DNA from: Spirochaetia bacterium
Lineage (GTDB): Bacteria; Spirochaetota; UBA4802; UBA5550
Direction: 5' to 3'
DNA length: 5,695 nucleotides
Assembly (NCBI GenBank): GCA_031289575.1
Contig: JAITPE010000049.1
Location: 1 to 5,695, forward strand
Below, in pieces: positions 1-5,405 of this stretch. Under the pieces are notes generated by a model. That model saw only the letters and a program-made list of their open reading frames with translations, was not told where the DNA came from and did no database searches. Both the position numbers and the translations under genes were made by a program. Each line of letters starts with the position of its first letter. Positions within the stretch are counted from its first letter, which is position 1.

Positions 1-80
1 AAAGTTATAAAATATGCGCCGTTTTGGCTGTAATCGTATCCTTCTAAACGTAGATTGTTTTTCCGCTGACGTTTTCCCAT
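1..80 (-). CDS. REP-associated / IS200-like tyrosine transposase (RAYT), N-terminal fragment cut by window edge
   Basis: Only the first 26 codons are visible, reading leftward from an ATG at 80-78. The peptide has the opening typical of the Y1 transposase relatives called RAYTs: a basic start, then RKNNLRLEGYDYS and NGAYFIT. In that family the RL-x-x-YDYS-x-x-GAYF block precedes the HUH and catalytic Tyr motifs, which would lie outside the window. Family members are single-strand DNA nucleases that act on REP palindromes and are usually single-copy, chromosomal and domesticated rather than freely mobile. The start lies 1 bp beyond the ccmF stop codon (TGA-G-ATG). There is no strong Shine-Dalgarno sequence, only a weak GGTTGAG directly before the ATG, so translation may be coupled to ccmF. 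The family call is from recognition of a short segment. Whether the gene is intact cannot be seen. Confidence 0.72.
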   Translation of the reverse strand, partial: MGKRQRKNNLRLEGYDYSQNGAYFIT

Positions 81-81
81 C

Positions 82-2253
82 TCAACCGGGTGAGCCCTTA
101 CGCCGCGTTCCAAGGGCTGTGATTCCGGCCGCGGTTATGAGAAGTGTTCCAAGCCAAACCAACCATATCAATGGTTTAACCGAGAGTTCAACAGATACCG
201 TATCTGCCGGAATTTCTATGGCGCTTGAGGGCTCAATGTCTATCCTTACGGTTTTTTCCTCCGGGCTGAAGTTCAAAAGCCTTATTTCACGTTTTGTGCC
301 TGGAACGAAGGCCGCGACAGGATGGCGGTGTCCGTTTTCCAATTTTATGCCGGGGCGTACATTTTGGCCGTTTACAGTCATTTCGGCATAGATTGCCGGC
401 GTATCGCTCATCATGTTTTCTGTGTTCAATTTTTGGAATGCGATAGTGCAGTCCCCTATTACAGCCTCCTGTCCTGCCGTGATAATCAGTGAGGATGCCT
501 GGTCGCGGCCGGATGTGTAATTATCGGCGCTTATGTAGATGTCTCCCCACAGTCTTCTTGAAACATACGGCTCCTTGTAGATATGCTGGGTCTGTTCGCT
601 TATGTAGTACGGGCATGCAAACCTTTCGGTGTTCGATCCGTTTGTCATTGTAAATTCAAGGGATGATTTTTCGGTCTCGTTGAGTTTTTCAAATGTGAGT
701 GTAACAGGGCCGATTTGTTCTTCATCCAGCATGCTGAGTTCTTTCTGGTATGTTTCGCTGTAGTAGCCCGAGGCCATGCATCCCATGATGAGCAGGGCCG
801 CTCCGATGTGGGCAAGCCTTGAGGCGATCGGCTTTTTTTTCAGCACGATTAAATCAATGATGTACTGGATGAGCACAAAGAGCGAGGCTGCCATGATGAA
901 GTATGCCGGCAGAGGGGCCGAAAGGTACAGGTTCACAATAACGGCGACAGCAGCCGACGCGATACCCACGGCGGCCGCTGTCGCTTTTTTGTAGTTTTGC
1001 ATGGAAATGGTTGATAAAACCATAAAGACAAGGAAAAGCAGGGAGAATGGAATCGACAGCTTATTGTAAAAATCGGCTGTCGCGCCGGCCGCGCTTTCGG
1101 CGAAAACGCCCGAGAGTATTGGCATGGATGTACCCACGAGAACTATTATGGCAAATATTATAAGCGATATTACTCCATATACTGTGAAGTTGTCCCATGC
1201 CCAGAACTTTTCTCCGAGCGAGGCGCCCTTTATACTGCTGAGATTTTTAATAAACAGATAAAGACCCGCCGCAAGAGAAAACAGAATAAAGAGTACTATA
1301 ACCCACGATGTTCCGCCGCCGGCGAATGAATGAACCGAAAAATCGGACAACACGCCGCTTCGTGTGAGAAATGTACTGTAAAGAACAAGAAGAAAATACG
1401 TCATCGACAAGAGCACACTTGTCCGCACAAGGGCGCCCTTCCTCTTTTGCACAATTGTTGTGTGCAAAAGGGCAAGCGCGGCAATCCACGGAATGAGGGA
1501 TGAATTCTCCACAGGGTCCCAGCCCCAGAATCCGCCCCAGCCAAGCACCTTGTAGGCCCAGTAGGCGCCGAGAAAGATGCCTATGCCGAGCGTTATTATG
1601 CTGAAAAGAATCCAGCGGTAAGAGTTCTCCAAACACTTTTTGTAATCGTTTCTAATCATAGCGGCTACGGCATAGGCGAAAGGTACCACAGCCGAGGCAT
1701 AACCCAAAAAGAGAAGAGGCGGATGCGTTATCATCCAGGGGTCCGCGAGCAGGGGATTCATGCCCAAGCCGTCAAATCCCTGCGGCAAAAAGGTGTTTCC
1801 CCGGAAGTCATCCGGATACTTGTTCCAAATGAACGTGAAAGGCGATTCCGTAATCAGCATGATGAGAATAAAAATCTGTGTGACGCTAACTACGGCAAGG
1901 ACAATATCGGTAAAATTTTTTTCTGTCTTTGCTATCACAACTCCTATGAATGCGAGAAACAACAGCCACAAGAGGAAACTGCCCTCTTTGCCTGCCCATA
2001 CTGCCGCGGTCTTATAGGCCGGGGAGAGTGAGGTTGATGAATTATTGTAAACGTAATAGAAGCGGAAATCATCGGTCAAAAATGAAATGAGCAGAAAAAT
2101 GAACGCGAAAAGAATCATGATGCCGCTGAGATAAAAGAGCTGCCGGGATACCATGAAGCTTGATTTGCGCCCCGACGCGCTTGATATGGCGTAGAATAGG
2201 GATATCAGCGATGAGGCAAGAGCTGCCACCAGAAGAAGGTTTCCTATATTCAT
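82..2253 (-). CDS. ccmF: Cytochrome c haem lyase subunit CcmF
   Basis: Inner-membrane protein that takes haem from holo-CcmE and attaches it to the CxxCH motifs of apocytochromes c in the periplasm. It has 723 residues, longer than the 647 of E. coli CcmF. It shows about a dozen or more membrane segments, the WWD haem-handling motif around residues 239-256 (WGGFWGWDPVENSS, then W256), and a C-terminal periplasmic domain of about 190 residues before a last membrane helix near 692-712. The four histidines expected from E. coli CcmF (173, 261, 303, 491) have clear counterparts: H177 (THPPLLFLGY), H264 (ALLHT), H308 (DFSVHSF) and H481 (RLAHIGAALL). The start at 2253 has an AAGGA ribosome site about 8 nt upstream, inside the end of ccmE. 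It is the last ccm gene in the window and is followed at once by a transposase-type gene. Confidence 0.96.
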   Translation of the reverse strand: MNIGNLLLVAALASSLISLFYAISSASGRKSSFMVSRQLFYLSGIMILFAFIFLLISFLTDDFRFYYVYNNSSTSLSPAYKTAAVWAGKEGSFLLWLLFLAFIGVVIAKTEKNFTDIVLAVVSVTQIFILIMLITESPFTFIWNKYPDDFRGNTFLPQGFDGLGMNPLLADPWMITHPPLLFLGYASAVVPFAYAVAAMIRNDYKKCLENSYRWILFSIITLGIGIFLGAYWAYKVLGWGGFWGWDPVENSSLIPWIAALALLHTTIVQKRKGALVRTSVLLSMTYFLLVLYSTFLTRSGVLSDFSVHSFAGGGTSWVIVLFILFSLAAGLYLFIKNLSSIKGASLGEKFWAWDNFTVYGVISLIIFAIIVLVGTSMPILSGVFAESAAGATADFYNKLSIPFSLLFLVFMVLSTISMQNYKKATAAAVGIASAAVAVIVNLYLSAPLPAYFIMAASLFVLIQYIIDLIVLKKKPIASRLAHIGAALLIMGCMASGYYSETYQKELSMLDEEQIGPVTLTFEKLNETEKSSLEFTMTNGSNTERFACPYYISEQTQHIYKEPYVSRRLWGDIYISADNYTSGRDQASSLIITAGQEAVIGDCTIAFQKLNTENMMSDTPAIYAEMTVNGQNVRPGIKLENGHRHPVAAFVPGTKREIRLLNFSPEEKTVRIDIEPSSAIEIPADTVSVELSVKPLIWLVWLGTLLITAAGITALGTRRKGSPG

Positions 2254-2254
2254 G

Positions 2255-2635
2255 TTATTGTTCCTTTAGTTTTTTTTCGTATTTTGACGGGCATTTTGTG
2301 AGAACCTCGCCGGCCTCGAAGACCGCGGTTTGAGAATTATAGCGTCCCAGAACAACAACCTTTTCCGCGTGCTCAAAGTTTACGGGTTTTGCCGCGTTTT
2401 TATTTACGGTGAGGGTATCTCCGTCATCGTTTGTTAGTATAAAAGAATATCCGGTTTTGGGCTGTTCCGGCTTCGCCTTGTCGAGTTTGCCTATAATCTG
2501 CACATAATTGCCGGCCTTAAGCTTTTGGTCGGTAAAGTGCACGTATGGCGATATGAGATCCTTGCTTAAAACAAGAATGCCGGCAACCATGAAAATAAGA
2601 GCTGCCAGAAATATGATTACGCGTTTATTCTTCAT
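2255..2635 (-). CDS. ccmE: Cytochrome c maturation haem chaperone CcmE, Cys-type (CxxxY)
   Basis: Periplasmic haem chaperone that receives haem from CcmABCD and passes it to CcmF. It has 126 residues: a short cytoplasmic N-terminus, a signal anchor at about residues 7-24, then a small beta-barrel (OB-fold) domain with typical segments such as NYVQIIGKL (43-51) and the VVVLGRY strand (93-99), and a basic C-terminal tail. The classical covalent haem ligand motif HxxxY is replaced by C115-P-S-K-Y119. Cys-type CcmE is known from archaea, Desulfovibrio and other bacteria with a variant System I. The ATG lies inside the end of ccmD (11-bp overlap) and is preceded by AAGGGA with a 5-nt spacer. It is separated from ccmF by one base. 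Family assignment is secure; the haem-binding chemistry is inferred from the motif. Confidence 0.95.
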   Translation of the reverse strand: MKNKRVIIFLAALIFMVAGILVLSKDLISPYVHFTDQKLKAGNYVQIIGKLDKAKPEQPKTGYSFILTNDDGDTLTVNKNAAKPVNFEHAEKVVVLGRYNSQTAVFEAGEVLTKCPSKYEKKLKEQ

Positions 2636-2858
2636 GAAGTTCCCTTTCTATTTTTGATATTTTTCTGTCGATTCTGAAGAGATAGGCGGCGAGTCCCAGC
2701 CACACCACAAGGACAATGAGGAGTACATTCCACAGCGCGCCGTTATCAGCGCTTTCTTCGTTCTGAGCTGTTTCAAGAGGTGTATCCGCAAAAAGCGGGT
2801 GAAAAAAAAGCGCCGCGGAGAGCAGCAGGAATGATACGGTTTTTTTTAATTTATTCAT
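2625..2858 (-). CDS. ccmD: CcmD-family small membrane protein
   Basis: A 77-residue protein with a probable cleavable signal peptide (residues 1-24, ending LFA before D25), a short acidic linker (about 29-38), one membrane helix (about 42-61, rich in Val, Leu and Trp) and a charged, probably helical tail from R62 (RIDRKISKIERELHEE). This matches the alternative CcmD family found in non-enteric System I operons, which has the same WLGLAAYLFR-x-DR pattern at the helix end. In System I, CcmD helps CcmABC release holo-CcmE. Its place between ccmC and ccmE is the classical one. It overlaps ccmC by 8 bp and ccmE by 11 bp; an AAGG site sits about 7 nt before the ATG. Enteric CcmD usually lacks a signal peptide, so the extra N-terminal segment is a difference, and it could remain as a second membrane helix. 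Confidence 0.88.
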   Translation of the reverse strand: MNKLKKTVSFLLLSAALFFHPLFADTPLETAQNEESADNGALWNVLLIVLVVWLGLAAYLFRIDRKISKIERELHEE

Positions 2859-3495
2859 GTTTGACCTTTTCTATATTCAGAAGCCTGTTTTTGATGTCCA
2901 TCAAATATATGTATAGAAGCACAAAGGCCGCCGCTGATATTAGAAGAACGGCGCGCATGGAAGTTTCTATTTTTATAACGCCTTCGCTGTTTATGATTGT
3001 GTCGGGGTGCAGGGAGTGATACACGCGCGGAATCACAAAGACAAAGAACGGCATCACGGCCATTGTTAAAATAAGATAAGCCGAGCATATTTTGCCGCGG
3101 TTCGTGTTGTTTTCGAGCGATGCGTAAAGGCTTAAATAAGCAGTATATATAAGCAAAAGTATAATGATGGATGTTTCTCTCGGATCCCAGTTCCAGTAAG
3201 AGCCCCATGCCATTTTGGCCCACAGAGAACCGGTAAGCGCGGTGAGCGCTGTGCAGACTATGCCTATTCCGGCCGAGTTGCGCGCCTTCTCCGGCAGGAG
3301 AGCGCCGCCCCGCAGCAGGTATACAAGCGATATTATTCCCGCGTACACAAAGGAGATAACCGAAACCATAGCCAATGGGACATGAAAGTATATGACACGG
3401 CTGCTGTCGCCGAGAATCTCGGCCTTTGGCGCCAGCAAAAACGCGGACAAAATCGCCGCCGGCATAAATATATAAACAAGCCTGCCTATTTTCAT
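2851..3495 (-). CDS. ccmC: Haem exporter / handling protein CcmC
   Basis: Six-helix membrane protein that presents haem to CcmE on the periplasmic face. It has 214 residues, slightly shorter than the roughly 240 of enteric CcmC. The WWD motif lies at residues 97-109 (WGSYWNWDPRETS). The two flanking haem-ligand histidines of the family, H60 and H184 in E. coli, correspond to H38 (YFHVP) and H163 (HSLHP). A second His, H160, lies nearby. The start at 3495 overlaps the ccmB stop by 4 bp (ATGA), the hallmark of translational coupling, with GGA in GGATTGAAGA upstream. WWD-domain proteins also include CcsA/ResC of System II, but the size, the position between ccmB and ccmD, and the absence of a ResB partner fix it as CcmC. 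Confidence 0.96.
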   Translation of the reverse strand: MKIGRLVYIFMPAAILSAFLLAPKAEILGDSSRVIYFHVPLAMVSVISFVYAGIISLVYLLRGGALLPEKARNSAGIGIVCTALTALTGSLWAKMAWGSYWNWDPRETSIIILLLIYTAYLSLYASLENNTNRGKICSAYLILTMAVMPFFVFVIPRVYHSLHPDTIINSEGVIKIETSMRAVLLISAAAFVLLYIYLMDIKNRLLNIEKVKHE

Positions 3496-4151
3496 TCTTC
3501 AATCCAAATATATTTAAACAGCAAAAGGGATATTGCGATAATTGCCGCGGAAAAAGCAAATAAAAAAAACACATTATTGTATTCTATAAAATCCTGTGAT
3601 TCAATGCTTACGGCCGTTGTTGATATACTAACAAGCAGGGCGGGAAGGAGCAGAGGAAAGGAGATGACCGTAAACAGAGTGCCCTTCCCGCCGGCCTTCG
3701 CGGCCATTGCCGACAAAATAGTTGAGGCCGAGACTATAGCCAAGCCGCCGCCTATTACTGTTGACACAAAAAGGAGAGGGTTTTTTACAGAACTTCCGGC
3801 AAAAAAAATAAAAACGGGACAGACGACGGCCTCAATAAAAAAGAAGAAGGCCGCGTTGAATATGAGCTTTGATATGTATATGCTTTCGGCGGATATTTTA
3901 AGGCGCAAAAAAAGGGCTGTGTGTTCCTCCTCTTCTCTGGTAAAAATGTGAAGCAGCGCATTCATCGCGCTGAAGAAAAGAATTATCCAAAGCAGTATTG
4001 CCTGAATCATGGGCGGAAACGGTATGCCCGCGGATACAATGCTTACTGCAAGGGTTATTATGCATGCAAAGGATATGGCCGTGCCAAGCGCCGACGGATT
4101 GCGGAATTCAACGCGGATGTCTTTTTTGAGGTTCCGCAGGATTTCAGCCAA
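3492..4151 (-). CDS. ccmB: Haem exporter permease CcmB
   Basis: Membrane subunit that pairs with the ATPase CcmA; ATP hydrolysis by the pair releases holo-CcmE from CcmC and CcmD. From the TTG start chosen here it has 219 residues, essentially the 220 of E. coli CcmB, with about six membrane segments. A cytoplasmic amphipathic start (LRNLKKDIRVEFRNP, residues 5-19) and the acidic loop FTREEEEH (70-77) after the second helix match the FxRE/D region of the family. I chose TTG at 4151 because AGGAG lies 8 nt upstream and because the protein then begins at the usual CcmB N-terminus. In-frame starts further upstream (TTG 4202, ATG 4193, ATG 4184) would add 11 to 17 residues, lack a good ribosome site and lie deep inside ccmA. 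The chosen start overlaps the ccmA stop by 8 bp. Confidence 0.92.
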   Translation of the reverse strand: MAEILRNLKKDIRVEFRNPSALGTAISFACIITLAVSIVSAGIPFPPMIQAILLWIILFFSAMNALLHIFTREEEEHTALFLRLKISAESIYISKLIFNAAFFFFIEAVVCPVFIFFAGSSVKNPLLFVSTVIGGGLAIVSASTILSAMAAKAGGKGTLFTVISFPLLLPALLVSISTTAVSIESQDFIEYNNVFFLFAFSAAIIAISLLLFKYIWIEE

Positions 4152-4749
4152 GTTCGATTCTCCTGCCGCATAGTTTTGCCTCATCGGCCTCATTTGTGGC
4201 AAGAATGATTACGCAATTGTTTCTCACGCTCTCAATGCTGTTATAGATGAGTTTTTTGCCGGAGATGTCTAACGCGAGTCCCGGTTCATCAAGAAACAGT
4301 ACCGGAGGCCGGTTTATGACAGCGCATAGAATCTTAAGCCTTTGCTTCATGCCCGATGAGTAAAATTTTACCTGCTTGTTTTCGTGCTCCTTGAGTTGGA
4401 ATTTGTCGAGGCTCCGCGCTATCTGCACATCCTGTGCGCGCTCCGCGGCAAAGCGCAGGTTTTCGAGGCCGGTCAGGTTTTCGTAAAGGGCAAGCTCGGG
4501 ACTGCAAAAGCCCATGCTTTGCCTGATTTTATTTTCGCCTATGATTTCGGTTCCCAAACTAAAGGTTACGGTTCCGCTTGAGGGCGCGGTCAATCTGGCA
4601 AGAATCCGCAGCAGGGTTGATTTTCCCGAGCCGTTGGGCCCTGTTACGGCAATGGATTCTCCCTCTGAGCAGGTAAACGTGATGTCCTTGAAGAGAAAAC
4701 TTTTTTTGAAACGCTTTGAGACGCCCTTGGCTGATATTGTGATTGTCAT
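4144..4749 (-). CDS. ccmA: ABC transporter ATP-binding protein CcmA
   Basis: Cytoplasmic ATPase of the CcmAB complex, needed to release haem-loaded CcmE. It has 201 residues, close to the 207 of E. coli CcmA. Motifs in order are Walker A GPNGSGKST (37-45), a Q-loop region GFCSPELALYENLT (80-93), a signature SSGMKQR (131-137) in place of LSGGQ, and Walker B VLFLDEPGLALD (150-161). The usual Q-loop Gln is Pro84, and the switch-region His is Asn186 (LATNEADE). I recall similar AP and ATN variants in non-proteobacterial CcmA-like proteins, so this is probably a subfamily trait and not decay. The ATG at 4749 is the only workable start because an in-frame TAG lies two codons upstream. No Shine-Dalgarno sequence precedes it. 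It is the first gene of the operon. Confidence 0.94.
   Translation of the reverse strand: MTITISAKGVSKRFKKSFLFKDITFTCSEGESIAVTGPNGSGKSTLLRILARLTAPSSGTVTFSLGTEIIGENKIRQSMGFCSPELALYENLTGLENLRFAAERAQDVQIARSLDKFQLKEHENKQVKFYSSGMKQRLKILCAVINRPPVLFLDEPGLALDISGKKLIYNSIESVRNNCVIILATNEADEAKLCGRRIELG
4160..4164 (-). promoter_or_regulatory. Ribosome binding site AGGAG that sets the ccmB start
   Basis: AGGAG on the minus strand, lying within the last codons of ccmA, is followed by an 8-nt spacer and TTG at 4151-4149. It is the best ribosome site near the ccmA/ccmB junction and favours a TTG start over the upstream ATGs. Confidence 0.7.
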
Positions 4750-4754
4750 AAGCT

Positions 4755-4784
4755 ATTCTGTAAAAATAAGACGGCGCCTGTCAA
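4755..4784 (-). promoter_or_regulatory. Candidate promoter of the ccm operon
   Basis: Consensus -35 TTGACA at 4784-4779 on the minus strand. Downstream are two overlapping -10 candidates: TACAGA at 4762-4757 (16-bp spacer, 3 of 6 matches) and CAGAAT at 4760-4755 (18-bp spacer, 4 of 6). Either would start transcription at about 4748-4750, where the ccmA ATG begins (4749), so the message would have no leader or almost none. The -35 is convincing; the -10 is weak. Confidence 0.5.
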
Positions 4785-4802
4785 GAAAAAGATTATTGAC
4801 AG
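4778..4802. repeat. Perfect 7-bp inverted repeat carrying both divergent -35 boxes
   Basis: CTGTCAA (4778-4784) and TTGACAG (4796-4802) are exact reverse complements, separated by 11 A-rich bases and centred near 4790, midway between ccmA and the HD gene. Each arm contains TTGACA reading outward. The symmetry may be only two back-to-back -35 elements, or it may be an operator for a dimeric regulator. Confidence 0.6.
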
Positions 4803-4823
4803 CAAACAACGCGCTGTTGTACT
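4796..4823 (+). promoter_or_regulatory. Candidate promoter of the HD hydrolase gene
   Basis: Consensus -35 TTGACA at 4796-4801, with TGTACT (4818-4823, 16-bp spacer, 4 of 6 matches but lacking the second-position A) as the best -10. The predicted transcription start at about 4830 falls on the base before the ATG at 4831. No ribosome site is present, which fits a leaderless message. Confidence 0.48.
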
Positions 4824-4830
4824 CGAATGC

Positions 4831-5352
4831 ATGTGGAATCAGAATTTATGCGCGCAGGCATACGCCTTCGCGGTTAAGGCCTACAGGGAACAGAAGGCGG
4901 AGAGGTACATATTTCATATTTCGCTGACCGCGATGGAAATCATGAAGGCCCTGACCGTTGAAAAAACCGCCGACCCCACGCTTGCGGTCCAGTGCGCGCT
5001 TTTGCACGATGTCCTTGAGGATACCGAATCTGCGTACGATGACCTTGTTAAATCATTTGGCCGGCGCGTTGCCGATGGAGTCATGGCTGTCAGCAAGAAC
5101 AAGGCCCTGCCTTCGGATCTTCGCATGGCGGATAGCCTTGAGCGGATAAGGCTGCAGCCCCTTGAAATATGGATGGTTAAACTTGCCGACAGAATCGTAA
5201 ACCTCGGCCCGCCTCCGCCAAACTGGGACAGGGCAAAAAAATTGGACTACCGTACCGAGGCCCTTCTTATACACAGCTCTCTTTCAGAGGCCAGCGCTTA
5301 TCTCGGCGGCCGCCTTTTGGAAAAAATACACAGTTACCCTATTGAGAGTTGA
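4831..5352 (+). CDS. Small single-domain HD phosphohydrolase, RelA/SpoT-hydrolase-like
   Basis: A 173-residue cytoplasmic protein that is almost entirely one HD domain of the RelA/SpoT/MESH1 type. Metal-site residues are visible in the expected order: H29 (YIFH), H59-D60 with E63-D64 (LLHDVLEDT), and D120 with N124 (VKLADRIVN). The FGRRVADGV...SKNK segment (76-91) also matches the region after HDxxED in SpoT. There is no synthetase, TGS or ACT domain. By family, hydrolysis of (p)ppGpp or a related nucleotide is plausible but unproven. The Arg that contacts the guanine in Rel hydrolases (QxRxSGExY) has no clear counterpart: the matching stretch is shortened and has E20 near that position. The N-terminus MWNQNL fits small HD proteins I recall, supporting ATG 4831, although no ribosome site precedes it. 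It is divergent from ccmA; no functional link is evident. Confidence 0.87.
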   Translation: MWNQNLCAQAYAFAVKAYREQKAERYIFHISLTAMEIMKALTVEKTADPTLAVQCALLHDVLEDTESAYDDLVKSFGRRVADGVMAVSKNKALPSDLRMADSLERIRLQPLEIWMVKLADRIVNLGPPPPNWDRAKKLDYRTEALLIHSSLSEASAYLGGRLLEKIHSYPIES

Positions 5353-5377
5353 CAAAAAAATAAAGCGCTGATACAGT
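5349..5377 (+). promoter_or_regulatory. Candidate promoter of the SMR transporter gene
   Basis: TTGACA (5349-5354) overlaps the TGA stop codon of the HD gene (5350-5352). It is followed by an exact 17-bp spacer and TACAGT (5372-5377, 4 of 6 matches including the key second A and last T). Transcription would start near 5384, leaving a leader of about 22 nt that contains the ribosome site. The transporter could therefore be transcribed independently of the HD gene. Confidence 0.55.
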
Positions 5378-5381
5378 CGCT
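5364..5381. repeat. Imperfect inverted repeat (hairpin) between the HD and SMR genes
   Basis: AGCGCTG (5364-5370), loop ATA, then CAG-T-CGCT (5374-5381) pairs as a 7-bp stem with one bulged T. It covers the spacer and -10 of the SMR promoter candidate. On the plus strand no U-run follows. On the minus strand it is followed by TTTATTTTTTT, as in a Rho-independent terminator. It could be an operator, a minus-strand terminator, or chance. Confidence 0.35.
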
Positions 5382-5394
5382 CTATAATCATAAT

Positions 5395-5400
5395 GGGAGG
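5395..5400 (+). promoter_or_regulatory. Ribosome binding site of the SMR gene
   Basis: GGGAGG sits 5 nt before the ATG at 5406. It is a strong site and contrasts with the ccmA and HD genes, which have none. Confidence 0.75.
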
Positions 5401-5405
5401 AAACC

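Noticed and set aside
81..130. A terminator or REP palindrome between ccmF and the transposase gene
   Set aside because: The intergenic gap is one base. Only a tiny GGG/CCC pairing occurs in the ccmF end, with no U-run.
14..391. A 125-codon plus-strand open frame at the left edge
   Set aside because: It is antisense to the ccmF C-terminus and the transposase start, both of which show family-specific protein sequence on the other strand.
2851..3495. CcsA/ResC (System II) instead of CcmC
   Set aside because: WWD proteins look alike, but this gene sits between ccmB and ccmD in a full System I set and no ResB partner is present.
3382..3951. A 189-codon plus-strand open frame across ccmB and ccmC
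   Set aside because: It lies antisense to two confidently identified ccm genes, has no recognisable domain, and its composition reflects the complement of membrane-protein codons.
4152..4202. An N-terminal extension of CcmB from an upstream TTG or ATG
   Set aside because: There is no good ribosome site, it would overlap ccmA by 41 to 59 bp, and the extra residues do not resemble CcmB N-termini, which match from the TTG at 4151.
5383..5388. Perfect TATAAT as the SMR -10 box
   Set aside because: It lies 28 bp from the good TTGACA, has no -35 at 16-18 bp, and would start transcription within the ribosome site. TACAGT at 5372 fits better.
5353..5405. A guanidine (ykkC) riboswitch ahead of the SMR gene
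   Set aside because: Only 53 bases separate the genes and the predicted leader is about 22 nt, much too short for any guanidine riboswitch class; no matching motif was seen.
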